A stretch of 64,000 nt of DNA from the NCBI GenBank assembly GCA_037189645.1, contig JBBCIY010000014.1:1-64000 (forward strand). The letters are read 5' to 3'. Numbering within the stretch: position 1 is the stretch's first letter; each line of letters begins with the position of its first letter. The DNA comes from Taishania sp037189645 (GTDB lineage Bacteria; Bacteroidota; Bacteroidia; Flavobacteriales_D; Crocinitomicaceae). A program made the position numbers and the translations under genes. The notes beneath the pieces are model-generated. The model did not search any database. It saw only the letters and a list, made by a program, of their open reading frames with translations, and was not told the origin of the DNA. This document shows positions 53,704 to 63,211 of the stretch, piece by piece.

Positions 53704-54252
53704 ATGAGTCAAACAGACGCCCAATATACAAAAGTAATAGCTATCTGTAAGGAAATATACAGTAAAAAAACAAAGGATTACGGGACTTCCTGGCGGATTC
53801 TCCGTCCCAGCTCACTCACCGATCAGCTGTTCATCAAAGCACAGCGTATCCGCACCATCCAGGAAACAGGAGAAAACAGGGTTGGGGAAACTGTTGAAGG
53901 AGAATTCATGGCGATTGTCAACTACTGCATCATGGCGCTCATCCAGCTGAATGAAACCGGACTGAAAGACCTGGATTTGTCAGAAGCACAGGCCATAGAA
54001 CTGTATGACAGATATGCCGGTGAAGCATTCCATCTGATGAAAAAGAAAAATCATGATTACGGCGAGGCCTGGCGGGATATGCGTGTAAGCTCACTGACCG
54101 ACCTGATCCTGACGAAGATCCTGCGGGTAAAACAGATTGAAGACAATAAAGGAACAACGATCATCAGCGAAGGTGCAGACGCGAACTACTACGACATGCT
54201 TAATTACGCTGTCTTTGCGTTGATCCATTTAACCCAAAACGAAGAAAATTAA
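53704..54252 (+). CDS. DUF1599 protein (duplicated domain)
   Basis: 182 residues. The protein is an internal duplication: about 20-85 and about 110-178 each carry 'DYGxxWRxxRxSSLTDxxxxKxxRxxxI' and a later 'xxYxxMxxYxxxALIxL' helix. This matches the DUF1599 or 'nucleotide modification associated' family, whose function is not established. It leads a four-gene operon with BT_3928, tpiA and prmA and starts only 11 bases from the divergent folP start. AAAATTTG at 53660-53667, inside folP, is its best -7 candidate. Confidence 0.85.
   Translation: MSQTDAQYTKVIAICKEIYSKKTKDYGTSWRILRPSSLTDQLFIKAQRIRTIQETGENRVGETVEGEFMAIVNYCIMALIQLNETGLKDLDLSEAQAIELYDRYAGEAFHLMKKKNHDYGEAWRDMRVSSLTDLILTKILRVKQIEDNKGTTIISEGADANYYDMLNYAVFALIHLTQNEEN
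53729..53736 (-). promoter_or_regulatory. folP promoter -7 box (TACTTTTG) inside the DUF1599 gene
   Basis: A perfect TAnnTTTG match on the minus strand, 37 bases before the folP ATG and inside codons 9-11 of the divergent gene. Confidence 0.5.
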
Positions 54253-54259
54253 TGGCCTT

Positions 54260-56152
54260 ATGAGACAAAAAACTACGAATATTTCCGTTTCCGGAAGATC
54301 ATTCATTTTTAACCTGCTGTTTGTGTTGATAAACATTACGGGGCTTACACTGGTAACGATTGCCTACCACGACAGTTTCCAGGGAAATACGACCTTATTC
54401 AAACTACTGGGATTCGGGATAATGGCGCTTTCCATTGCCGGGCTGCTCGTTTTCAGAGGGCGGCTGATGATGGCAAACGTTTCCCGTTCCATCATCGGTG
54501 GATTGTTCATCGTGTCGGGGCTGGTAAAGGCAAACGACCCGCTTGGTTTCGCATACAAGCTGGAAGAGTATTTTGAGGACGGCGCGCTTGCCTACCGGAT
54601 CAAAGAATTGTTCGGGGCTCCCGGCTTCTCGCTGGAATTCCTGATCGAACACGCACTCACGCTCAGTATCCTCATCTGCATCCTGGAGATCGTACTGGGA
54701 ATCCTGCTGATCATCGGCGGGAAGATCAAGCTTGTTTCCTACCTGCTTGTCGGAATGATGGTATTCTTTACATTCCTGACCTGGCACACAGCGACCTGCG
54801 ATTCCGGGAAAAAATTCCTAGACAGGGATGTTTACGAAATGTCCAATCCTATCGCAGCCTTCAAGATCAAACAGGCAGAAACGGATGAAGCAATCAAGAT
54901 CATCAGTCAAAACCAGACAGAACTGGTGGTAGAGGAAATGAAACAGCCACAATGCGTGGATGACTGCGGATGCTTCGGTGACGCAATGAAAGGATCCATT
55001 GGGCGCTCCCTTACTCCCAAAGAATCCCTCTGGAAAGACATCATCGTATTGTACCTGGGATTGTGGATCTTTGCCGCTCAGTGGATCATTCAGCCGAATA
55101 CCAGAAGGCAGAATATTGTTTTCGGTATTACTTCATTGCTGGTTGTCACGTTCTTCTCCGGTATCTTCTCCTGGTACTTCCCGATCCTCTTTGCCCTTGT
55201 CGGAATTGCCGGATCCCTCTGGCTGCTCCGTTCGGGAGGAAGGGCTCTGGGCAATTACTGGGGTGTTTCTTTATTCGTGGCGCTTATTTCAGGAATTTTC
55301 ATCTTCTTCGTACTCCGCTATGAACCGATGAAAGATTACCGTCCGTACGGACTTGGATCAAACCTGGTCGAAAAGATGAACAATGGAGAAGAAGGAGTCT
55401 ACCAGAACATGCTTGTTTATGTGAACAAGAAAACGAAAGAAGAAAAATTATTTGACGGTTCTTCCAAAGAATTTATGGATTCCAAGATCTGGGAAGACAA
55501 AGACTGGGAGTACAAAGACATGATCCAGAAGGTCATCAAGCCGACAAAGCTTCCATCCATTACCGAACAGTTCAACCCGTACATCCGCACCTCGGATTTG
55601 ACGGAAGCGGAGAAAAGCCTGGAATACATCCGTGAATTCACCGGCAGCAATATGGTTGAGATCATACGTGTAAAGAACCTGAGCTCAGACGACATCTACG
55701 ATGTTCCGGTAGAAGAATTCACACCGGAGGAATACACACCTGACCATTACCAGGTATTGGACACTGTAAAACAGGTCAATCCTGAGATTGCGGAAATAAG
55801 CATCCGGGAGTATATCACAACAGCAGATGCGATCGTTGTCATTACTTCCAGGAACATCGAAAAAGCGGACTGGAACGCAATCGAACGCTACAAGACCATC
55901 CTGGCAGAAACAAAAAAGCTGGGAATCCCGATGGTATTGCTGTGCAGCGCGAGCAGAGAAGACATGGAAGCATTCAGGAAGAAACACCAGTTCGACATCC
56001 CGATGTTTACCAACGATGAGATCGAATTAAAGGCAATCGCCAGAAGTAACCCGTCAATGATGATCATCCAGAAAGGGATCGTGACAGGAAAGTTCGCTCA
56101 CCGTTCCACTCCTACATTTGACTGGTTGAACAAAAATTTATTCAAAAAGTAA
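54260..56152 (+). CDS. BT_3928-type DoxX/MauE membrane protein with thioredoxin-like tail
   Basis: 630 residues. Roughly 1-360 form about eight membrane helices of the DoxX/MauE kind ('SRSIIGGLFIVSGLVKANDPLGFAYKLEEYF'). In the loop near 228-240 lies 'PQCVDDCGCFGDAMKGSIG', a Cys-rich motif of this family. Residues about 365-630 are soluble and end in a thioredoxin-like fold ('ADAIVVITSRNIEKADWNAI', 'GIPMVLLCSASREDMEAF', 'PSMMIIQKGIVTGKF'). That fold has no CxxC where thioredoxins have it, so it is not an oxidoreductase of the usual kind. It lies 8 bases after the DUF1599 gene and overlaps tpiA (TAATG). Function unknown. Confidence 0.85.
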   Translation: MRQKTTNISVSGRSFIFNLLFVLINITGLTLVTIAYHDSFQGNTTLFKLLGFGIMALSIAGLLVFRGRLMMANVSRSIIGGLFIVSGLVKANDPLGFAYKLEEYFEDGALAYRIKELFGAPGFSLEFLIEHALTLSILICILEIVLGILLIIGGKIKLVSYLLVGMMVFFTFLTWHTATCDSGKKFLDRDVYEMSNPIAAFKIKQAETDEAIKIISQNQTELVVEEMKQPQCVDDCGCFGDAMKGSIGRSLTPKESLWKDIIVLYLGLWIFAAQWIIQPNTRRQNIVFGITSLLVVTFFSGIFSWYFPILFALVGIAGSLWLLRSGGRALGNYWGVSLFVALISGIFIFFVLRYEPMKDYRPYGLGSNLVEKMNNGEEGVYQNMLVYVNKKTKEEKLFDGSSKEFMDSKIWEDKDWEYKDMIQKVIKPTKLPSITEQFNPYIRTSDLTEAEKSLEYIREFTGSNMVEIIRVKNLSSDDIYDVPVEEFTPEEYTPDHYQVLDTVKQVNPEIAEISIREYITTADAIVVITSRNIEKADWNAIERYKTILAETKKLGIPMVLLCSASREDMEAFRKKHQFDIPMFTNDEIELKAIARSNPSMMIIQKGIVTGKFAHRSTPTFDWLNKNLFKK

Positions 56153-56895
56153 TGAGAAAGAAAATCTTAGCAGGGAATTGGAAGATGAACCTGGAATGGA
56201 ACGATGCGAAAGCACTGTTTCAGTCACTGAGCGATATGGAACCGGGAGATGTGGAGGTGATCGTTTTTCCCTCTGCTCCCTACCTGCTCCCGTTGAGTAC
56301 TGAAAGCAGCGGAACAGTAAAAGTAGGCACCCAGAACGGGTATCCGAAAGACAGCGGAGCTTACACAGGAGAAACTTCTTTTGCCCAGTTAAAAAGCATT
56401 GGCATTACACATGCTTTGATCGGGCACAGCGAACGAAGAGAATATTTTAGCGAAAGCAGCGAATTTTTAAAACAAAAGACAGACGCCTGCCTTGCTCATG
56501 GAATCACCCCGGTATTTTGTTGTGGGGAACCATTGAAAATCCGGGAAAAAAAGGAAGAAAAAACATTTGTCACCAGGCAAATCGAAGAAAGCCTGTTTCA
56601 CCTCGATGCAGGCGATCTTCAAAAATGCGTCATTGCCTATGAACCGATCTGGGCGATCGGCACGGGGCTGACCGCAACAAGTGAGCAGGCTGAAGAAATG
56701 CACCTGGTAATCAGGAATTTCATTGCTGCAAAGTACGGGAGCAATACCGCAGACAACATTTCGATCTTATACGGTGGAAGCTGTAACGAAAGTAATGCCC
56801 GTGAGTTATTTTCCTGTCCGAATGTAGATGGAGGCCTGGTAGGAGGTGCTTCGCTGAAAGCCGATTCATTCCGGAAAATAATCAAATCGTTCTAA
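56152..56895 (+). CDS. tpiA: Triosephosphate isomerase
   Basis: TIM-barrel isomerase of 247 residues that interconverts dihydroxyacetone phosphate and glyceraldehyde 3-phosphate. The catalytic residues are the Lys in 'AGNWKMN', the His in 'IGHSERREYF' and the Glu in 'AYEPIWAIGTG'; loop 6 follows the last. The phosphate loop 'ILYGGSCNESNA' and 'VDGGLVGGASLK' are present. Start overlaps the BT_3928 stop by one base, and its stop abuts the prmA ATG, so the three are translated from one message. Confidence 0.97.
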   Translation: MRKKILAGNWKMNLEWNDAKALFQSLSDMEPGDVEVIVFPSAPYLLPLSTESSGTVKVGTQNGYPKDSGAYTGETSFAQLKSIGITHALIGHSERREYFSESSEFLKQKTDACLAHGITPVFCCGEPLKIREKKEEKTFVTRQIEESLFHLDAGDLQKCVIAYEPIWAIGTGLTATSEQAEEMHLVIRNFIAAKYGSNTADNISILYGGSCNESNARELFSCPNVDGGLVGGASLKADSFRKIIKSF

Positions 56896-57744
56896 ATGGA
56901 TTATTTAGAGTTAACCATCAGACTGAACCCGCTAAGGCCGTTCAATGAGATCATTGTCGCACAGCTGGCTGAGGCTGGTTTTGAAAGTTTTGTCGATACC
57001 GACGAAGGTGTCCTGGCCTACGGGCAGGTTTCTGAAACATCGGTTGAACGGGCGCTGAACGAAACGTTTTTGGGAGAGCAACGGGACGATGTTGTTTTCT
57101 CATTTGAATCAGCGATCATTGAAAGTCAGAACTGGAATGCTGCCTGGGAAAGTGATTTTGAGCCTGTTTTCGTCGAAGACCATGTGAGCATCCTCGCACC
57201 ATTCCACGACAAATCGCAGGCAAAAGGGATGATCGTAGAGATCCAGCCCAAAATGTCGTTCGGTACCGGGCACCACCAGACAACCTGGATGATGTCAAAA
57301 GCACTGTTTGAACTGGACTCCATCCCGGCGAATGTCCTGGATATGGGAACCGGAACCGGCGTACTGGCAATCATTGCCGAAAAACTGGGAGCAACGGAGA
57401 TCACAGCGATCGACATCGAAGACTGGTCTGTTGAAAGCACCATTGAGAATGCCGGGCGAAACAATTGTAAAAACATAGAAGTACTGCACGGAGATGTTGA
57501 CCTGATCGAAGGGAAATTGTTCGGCCTGATACTGGCGAACATCAATAAAAATGTACTGAAGGCACACATCCCATTTTATGCGAAAACACTTGAAAACGGA
57601 GGAATCCTGATGCTCAGCGGCTTTTTCGATTCGGATGTGGAAGAACTATTAAATTTTGCTAAAAAGTACGAATTGAAGAAAGAATTCGTTTACTTTAAGG
57701 ACAATTGGGCAGCGATAAAACTGGTAATGAGTCGCCAGTCATAA
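56896..57744 (+). CDS. prmA: Ribosomal protein L11 methyltransferase
   Basis: A 282-residue SAM-dependent methyltransferase. The N-terminal substrate-recognition domain (about 1-95) is followed by 'SFGTGHHQTTWMM', the SAM motif I 'VLDMGTGTGVLAIIAEKLG' and 'ITAIDIEDWSVESTIENA'. The post-motif 'LILANINKNVL' replaces the NPPY-like N-N pattern typical of PrmA. Trimethylates L11 in the family. It abuts tpiA and ends the operon. Confidence 0.95.
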   Translation: MDYLELTIRLNPLRPFNEIIVAQLAEAGFESFVDTDEGVLAYGQVSETSVERALNETFLGEQRDDVVFSFESAIIESQNWNAAWESDFEPVFVEDHVSILAPFHDKSQAKGMIVEIQPKMSFGTGHHQTTWMMSKALFELDSIPANVLDMGTGTGVLAIIAEKLGATEITAIDIEDWSVESTIENAGRNNCKNIEVLHGDVDLIEGKLFGLILANINKNVLKAHIPFYAKTLENGGILMLSGFFDSDVEELLNFAKKYELKKEFVYFKDNWAAIKLVMSRQS

Positions 57745-57762
57745 ACGATGAATAATCACGGA

Positions 57763-57791
57763 CCAGGCGCGGCAGATTTCAGACAGCCTGG
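57763..57791 (+). terminator. Hairpin after prmA
   Basis: A 6-bp GC-rich stem CCAGGC/GCCTGG with a 17-base loop. No T run follows, so it is only a possible terminator. The remaining bases up to 57846 are AT-rich and must hold the promoter of the next gene, but no TAnnTTTG is visible. Confidence 0.4.
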
Positions 57792-57846
57792 CCGTTCATA
57801 ATTTATGATCGACACTTTAATAATTGATAATTAAACCTGTGGAACT

Positions 57847-60800
57847 ATGAAAAACTTCATTTCTTTGTTGTTTATTGCAACACTGTTTACCGCGTTCGGG
57901 CAGACATACAGTCCCGACAGAGCAAAATTCATCAAAGAATTTCAAAGTGCATTATCGCCTTACGGCAAGGGAGAGCACAGCAAATTCATCAAGGATGAGC
58001 TAAGTGTAATGCTCCTGCAGACCAATGAATTTCCTGACAGGTATTTTACCAACCTCGTAGCTACCTGCAACCTTCTTGTCACAAAACGCCTGGATACTTA
58101 CCCGGATATCTACAATTATGTATACTCCGTTTATTCCCTGGTAAAGAACAAGCAACCCGAATCCAGCTACAACGCATATCAAAGCACGATCGACAAGCTG
58201 TTGGAAAGCCGTAATCCCAAACGTTTCACTGATTTTGCCGAATCGTCCATGGGCTTTTTCGCAGAAGGAAAACTGGCTGGGAAATCCAATTTTGAATGGT
58301 TCTATGAAGGCGGGAAATATGAATTCAGGTACGACGACAAGCCGTATATCGAATTGTCTGGCGGAAACCTGATCTGTCGCTGGATCGCTACATCCGGATC
58401 TTCCAAAAAAACGACAAAATACAGCGACAGCATTGTCGTGTACCAGACATCGGGAATGTATGACCCGACCACTCAAAGATGGAGCGGAAACGGTGGGATT
58501 CTGACCTGGGAAAAAGTAGGAATTTCCAAAGATGAAACGTATGCTGAGATCGGGAAATTCAACACCTCCATGAAAAGCTCCAGCCTGACACTTGATTCCG
58601 TAAAGCTGAAGACACCTTACTTTAAAGAGCTGATCGAAGGGCGGATCACTGAAAACGCGGTAAAGATCAACAGGGAAACAGACCGGATACATCCTCATTT
58701 CATCTCTTTCAAAACCGACCTGAAAATCACCAATATCAAGCCGAATGTCAACTATGAAGGTGCATTCGTAATGAAAGGAGCCGATTTCGTGGGTTCCGGT
58801 ACAAACAATACTCCTGCGAAAATCACGGTTATGAAGAACGGGAAACCTCATATCAGTTCAAGAGCTTCCGAACTATACATCACAGACAAAAATATAAACA
58901 GCAATAACGCAAATACTGCTCTCTACCTGAATACGGGAGACTCTGTTTATCATCCCAACATCAGCTTTGTCTATTCATACAACGAAGGGATACTGGAACT
59001 TTCCCGCCCGACAACAGGAATGGGACAGGCGCCATTCAGCGACTCCTATCACAAGCTGGATTATTATGTCCCGAAGATCGTTTACAAAGAGAAAGAAAAC
59101 ACCCTGTCATTCGTGTACGAGCCTGGAACCAGCCAGGAGCAGCGGGTTGCCCGGTTTGAATCATTCAATTACCTGAACGACAGGATCTATGATGAATTAC
59201 AGGGATTGTCGAGCGTCAATCCCCTGGTTGCGCTGAGCAAATACACATACAAATATGATAAATACGAGCTTTCGGAAGGTGAATGCGCGACAGCCCTCGG
59301 GTGGGGACTGGACCAGGGCGGACGCACACTCATGCTCCAGCTGGCAAATTACGGCTTCATCAACTACGATACCCAGAACAAGAAAGTAACCATCAACCCG
59401 AAGCTGGAGAACTACGTACAGGGAAGGGCCGGGAAAAGAGATTTCGACAACATTGTGATCACCTGTGATTTCCGCCCGAAAGAGCTGAAAGACTATACCG
59501 AAGAGGAAATCAAAGCAAACCCAGCCCTGCAGCAAGTCAGGGAAAGCTATAAAAAGCAGAATGAAGAGCGGAGAGGATACACCCACTTCGGGACCTTCAA
59601 CCTCAGCACAATGGACATCGACCTGGTCGGGGTTGACCGCATTACGATCTCGGAAAAGCAGAATACCCATATTTTCCCAGCTGAAAACAAAGTCAAGGTC
59701 AAAAAGAACCGGGACATGGAATTCAGCGGCTGGATCAATGCGGGAAAAGCGGAAATCAACACCGTAAGCGCGAATTACAATTACGAGACAAATAAGATCA
59801 ACTTCTTAAAAACCAACGAACTGATCCTGAGGGTTCAGCCAAGAGACCCCGCTCACGGGAAATCAGGAATTGCGATGACCAGCTGGATCTCCAACGCTGT
59901 CGGTGAAGTGGCTGTTGACCTGCCAACCAACCGGTCGGGAAACAAAACAGACGCTACGACAGCAACCTACCCTATCCTGTCCGTGACCAACGCGACAAAA
60001 GTATACTACAACTCCAAAGACCTGTTCAGAGGAGCGTATGACAGCACACGGTTCTATTATACCTTAAAGCCGTTTACCATTGACAGCATCGACAACTTCA
60101 ATGACCGGGCACTCAGGCTCCAGGGAGAGCTGGTTTCCGCAGGGATCTTCCCCAACATCAAAGAAGACCTGAAAGTAATGCCGGACTATTCGTTCGGATT
60201 CTCAACGACAGCGCCGGCAGACGGATTGAATTTTTACGGAACAGGAGCAAAATATCAGAATAAGATCATGCTTTCCGGGAATGGACTGCAGGGAGCCGGA
60301 ACAATCAATTTCGTGAAATCGACTTCCGTTTCCAAAAACCTGCTGACCTTCTTACCTGACTCCACAGTAGGATATGTAACATTTGTGAATACCCCGGTTG
60401 AAAACGGTATTCAGTTCCCTGAAGTGAAATCAGAGGACGCATATATGACCTACCTGCCCAAACAGCAATTGTTAAAAGCAACTTCCACTCCTCAGAATGA
60501 TCTGAACTTCTTCGGAGACCAGACCAAACTGAGAGGAACAGCATACGTTACCCCTAAAGGCATGAGCGGCCGGGGAATGATGACATTCAGCAATGCCACC
60601 ATTGTTTCCGATAAATTTGTGTACGAATGGAAAGACATCCACGCCGACACCTCCAGCTTCAGCCTGAAGAACAACAACCGGGAAGAAGGTGAAGCCGGTA
60701 TGGTGTTTGAAACAAATAACGTCAAGTCGCATGTAAGTTTCAAAGACAGGAAGGGAGTGTTTAACTCCAACCAGGGAGAATCGAGAGTGGATTTCCCGGT

Positions 60801-62472
60801 GAACCAGTACATGTGTAAAATGGACCTGTTCACCTGGTTCATGGACCAGGAACGGATCGACATGGAAAAGAAAACCTCGAAAGACCTGACCATTGATACC
60901 GGTGTGGACCTGGTCGGGCCCAATTTCTTCTCTACGCATCCGAAACAGGATTCGCTTCAGTTCAGAGCGCCAAAAGCACGGCTGGACATGAAATCCAAAT
61001 CCATTTATTGCGACGAAGTCGAATACATCGCTGTGGCCGACGCGCGTATCTACCCGGACAGTATGAAAGTCAACATCCGTAAAAAAGCGCAGCTCGATCA
61101 GTTAAAGAACGCAACGATCGTTGCCAATTACATTACAAAATACCACACGTTTGAACGTGCAACGGTTGACATCACGGCAAGAAAAGCATACAAGGCGGTT
61201 GGTGAATACCCGTACTATGATAAGGACAGCATCCCTTCCTACATTGTCATGGATGAAATTGGCCCGGACAGCTCTTTTGAAACCATCGCCACCGGAAAAA
61301 TCGACAAGGAAAAAGGATTCAAACTCAGCAATGAATTTGATTACTACGGAAGCCTGACAGTTAAAGCGTCTTCCCCTGAGATTTTGTTCAACGGCGCAAC
61401 AAGGATCAACCACAGCTGTGAAAAATTCGAAAAGAACTGGCTGGCCTTCTCCAGCTCCATCGATCCGAAGAACATCCAGATCCCTGTGAGCACTACCATG
61501 AAAAACCTGGACGGAGAGCCGATCTCAGCAGGAATCGTATGGAGGGACGCTACCAATGTGGACAGCATTGAGCTGTATCCGACGTTCCTGTCTGCGCTAT
61601 CGAACCCGAACGACCCGGTAGTCATTACCGCTTCCGGCGTGCTGACCTATGATTTCAATTCGAAAGAATTCCAGATCGCTTCCAGAGAGAAACTGATCAA
61701 CCGTTCGGAAAAAGGAAACTTCCTCTCCCTCAAGACAGAAACATGCTCCATGTTTGGTGAAGGTGTGGTGAATTTAGGAATGGATCACGGCGATGTTTCC
61801 GTAAAAACTGTCGGGATTGTAGATTACAACCAGAAAAGTGGAGAAATTTTATTTAATTTGACGGCAAAAATCGATATGCCGTTGGATAAATCCGTTTTCA
61901 AAGATGTTCCGGACAAGATCAGTATCACAGAAGGGCTGAACCCGATGGATTTCGCGACAAACACCTTGAAATCCGCTATGACCATCTGGGGGAACCAGGC
62001 GGAAGCGGATAAGCTGGAGGAAGATTTTACGATCAAAGGGGAACTGAAAAAAATACCTGGCTCACTGGAATCAACGATGACGATCACCGGGTTGCGGATG
62101 AAGTACTACAGCCAGCCAACGCTGAACAACTACAAAGGACTGATCACAACCGTAGAATCGGCTATCCTTGTAAGCATGTTCGACAAGCCGGTGATGAAAT
62201 ACGTTCCTTTCAAGGCGTTCTTCCAGCAAAAATACTCCGGTGCGGGAGGAGACTGGTTCGCATTGCTGATCGACGTTCCGGGAGGAAAAGATTATTTCTT
62301 CAATTATTCAATGGGTAAAAAAGAAGGAACACTGGATATCATGACCGGAGACAGCGAGTTATCGACAGCTATATCAGCATTGAAAGACGATAAGCGCAAA
62401 TCGAAAAACTTCATGTACCAGCTCGGGCAGGGAGGTCTGAGGACGGTATTTAATAATTTGTTTACAAAATAA
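57847..62472 (+). CDS. Unassigned 1541-residue exported protein
   Basis: I do not recognise a family. A signal peptide ('FIATLFTAFGQ', cleavage near residue 19) is followed by about 110 residues of helix and then more than 1300 residues of mostly beta-strand character, with few Cys (about five in total) and many short G-x-G turns. Two segments about 94 residues apart (near 811 and 905) share the pattern 'GxxGxGxxxFxxxxxxSxxxxxxxxD', suggesting irregular repeats. There is no T9SS sorting domain, no CHU_C domain, no lipobox and no barrel-type terminal strand. The final 'GGLRTVFNNLFTK' is charged. The stop overlaps the plsY start (TAATG), so the two are co-expressed. A periplasmic or surface scaffold is the safest guess. 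Confidence 0.85.
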   Translation: MKNFISLLFIATLFTAFGQTYSPDRAKFIKEFQSALSPYGKGEHSKFIKDELSVMLLQTNEFPDRYFTNLVATCNLLVTKRLDTYPDIYNYVYSVYSLVKNKQPESSYNAYQSTIDKLLESRNPKRFTDFAESSMGFFAEGKLAGKSNFEWFYEGGKYEFRYDDKPYIELSGGNLICRWIATSGSSKKTTKYSDSIVVYQTSGMYDPTTQRWSGNGGILTWEKVGISKDETYAEIGKFNTSMKSSSLTLDSVKLKTPYFKELIEGRITENAVKINRETDRIHPHFISFKTDLKITNIKPNVNYEGAFVMKGADFVGSGTNNTPAKITVMKNGKPHISSRASELYITDKNINSNNANTALYLNTGDSVYHPNISFVYSYNEGILELSRPTTGMGQAPFSDSYHKLDYYVPKIVYKEKENTLSFVYEPGTSQEQRVARFESFNYLNDRIYDELQGLSSVNPLVALSKYTYKYDKYELSEGECATALGWGLDQGGRTLMLQLANYGFINYDTQNKKVTINPKLENYVQGRAGKRDFDNIVITCDFRPKELKDYTEEEIKANPALQQVRESYKKQNEERRGYTHFGTFNLSTMDIDLVGVDRITISEKQNTHIFPAENKVKVKKNRDMEFSGWINAGKAEINTVSANYNYETNKINFLKTNELILRVQPRDPAHGKSGIAMTSWISNAVGEVAVDLPTNRSGNKTDATTATYPILSVTNATKVYYNSKDLFRGAYDSTRFYYTLKPFTIDSIDNFNDRALRLQGELVSAGIFPNIKEDLKVMPDYSFGFSTTAPADGLNFYGTGAKYQNKIMLSGNGLQGAGTINFVKSTSVSKNLLTFLPDSTVGYVTFVNTPVENGIQFPEVKSEDAYMTYLPKQQLLKATSTPQNDLNFFGDQTKLRGTAYVTPKGMSGRGMMTFSNATIVSDKFVYEWKDIHADTSSFSLKNNNREEGEAGMVFETNNVKSHVSFKDRKGVFNSNQGESRVDFPVNQYMCKMDLFTWFMDQERIDMEKKTSKDLTIDTGVDLVGPNFFSTHPKQDSLQFRAPKARLDMKSKSIYCDEVEYIAVADARIYPDSMKVNIRKKAQLDQLKNATIVANYITKYHTFERATVDITARKAYKAVGEYPYYDKDSIPSYIVMDEIGPDSSFETIATGKIDKEKGFKLSNEFDYYGSLTVKASSPEILFNGATRINHSCEKFEKNWLAFSSSIDPKNIQIPVSTTMKNLDGEPISAGIVWRDATNVDSIELYPTFLSALSNPNDPVVITASGVLTYDFNSKEFQIASREKLINRSEKGNFLSLKTETCSMFGEGVVNLGMDHGDVSVKTVGIVDYNQKSGEILFNLTAKIDMPLDKSVFKDVPDKISITEGLNPMDFATNTLKSAMTIWGNQAEADKLEEDFTIKGELKKIPGSLESTMTITGLRMKYYSQPTLNNYKGLITTVESAILVSMFDKPVMKYVPFKAFFQQKYSGAGGDWFALLIDVPGGKDYFFNYSMGKKEGTLDIMTGDSELSTAISALKDDKRKSKNFMYQLGQGGLRTVFNNLFTK

Positions 62473-63092
62473 TGGATTATATTCTATTCGGGATCATCGC
62501 CTATTTACTGGGCTCCATTCCGACAGCAGTATGGGTCGGAAAAGCAAAATACGGGATCGATGTCCGTGAACATGGAAGCAAAAACGCAGGAGCAACCAAT
62601 ACATTCCGCGTATTGGGAAAAAAAGCAGGAATAACCGTATTGAGCATTGACGTGCTGAAAGGGTTCATTGCCACCTTCCTTCCGTATCTGTTCAACGTAG
62701 GAGAATGGCAGTCCGACGAGCTGATCACCGTTCAGATCCTGGCCTCCCTCATGGCCGTTGTCGGTCATGTATTCCCTGTTTTTGCCGGTTTCAGAGGAGG
62801 AAAAGGCGTTGCCACCTCACTGGGAGTAATCATCGGGCTTCATCCTCCCGCAGCCGGAATCTGTATCGCCGTGTTCCTGATCGTTTTCATCCTTTCCCAG
62901 TACGTTTCACTTGGAGCCATTTGTGCAGCGATTGCTTTTCCTTCCTGCATTTATTTCGTTTTCGGAATCAAATCAGTCTGGCTGAACGGCTTCGCAATGC
63001 TGCTGGCCGCACTCGTGATCTTTGCCCACCGGCAGAACATCAGGCGCTTAATCGCCGGTAATGAGAACAAAATGAACCTTTTCAAGAAATAA
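62472..63092 (+). CDS. plsY: Acyl-phosphate glycerol-3-phosphate acyltransferase
   Basis: PlsY, 206 residues, an inner-membrane enzyme with about five to seven helices. It transfers an acyl group from acyl-phosphate to glycerol 3-phosphate, the first phospholipid step. The three conserved motifs are 'YLLGSIPTAVWVGK', 'HGSKNAGATNTFRVLGKKAG' and 'GHVFPVFAGFRGGKGVATSLG'. Length is normal. It is coupled to the upstream giant gene by a one-base stop/start overlap. A weak AT-rich hairpin AGCTTTT/AAAAGCT (63100-63130) follows without a T run. Confidence 0.96.
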   Translation: MDYILFGIIAYLLGSIPTAVWVGKAKYGIDVREHGSKNAGATNTFRVLGKKAGITVLSIDVLKGFIATFLPYLFNVGEWQSDELITVQILASLMAVVGHVFPVFAGFRGGKGVATSLGVIIGLHPPAAGICIAVFLIVFILSQYVSLGAICAAIAFPSCIYFVFGIKSVWLNGFAMLLAALVIFAHRQNIRRLIAGNENKMNLFKK

Positions 63093-63152
63093 CCGTATCA
63101 GCTTTTAGTTTAGTAAAAAAACAAAAAGCTATGAATAATCGTTTTCTTGACT

Positions 63153-63160
63153 TACATTTG
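63153..63160 (+). promoter_or_regulatory. Promoter -7 box (TACATTTG) for the window-edge gene
   Basis: A perfect TAnnTTTG match 51 bases before the GTG start of the last gene. This separates it from plsY transcription. Confidence 0.5.
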
Positions 63161-63211
63161 GGGTGTAAATTACTGTCACTTAAACTCATCTAACTGATAT
63201 GAAGAAGTAAC

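Noticed and set aside
58000..58851. 283-residue minus-strand ORF
   Set aside because: Antisense to the 1541-residue gene. The sense frame has a signal peptide, coupled downstream gene and even composition; the antisense product is Phe/Ile/His-biased without domains.
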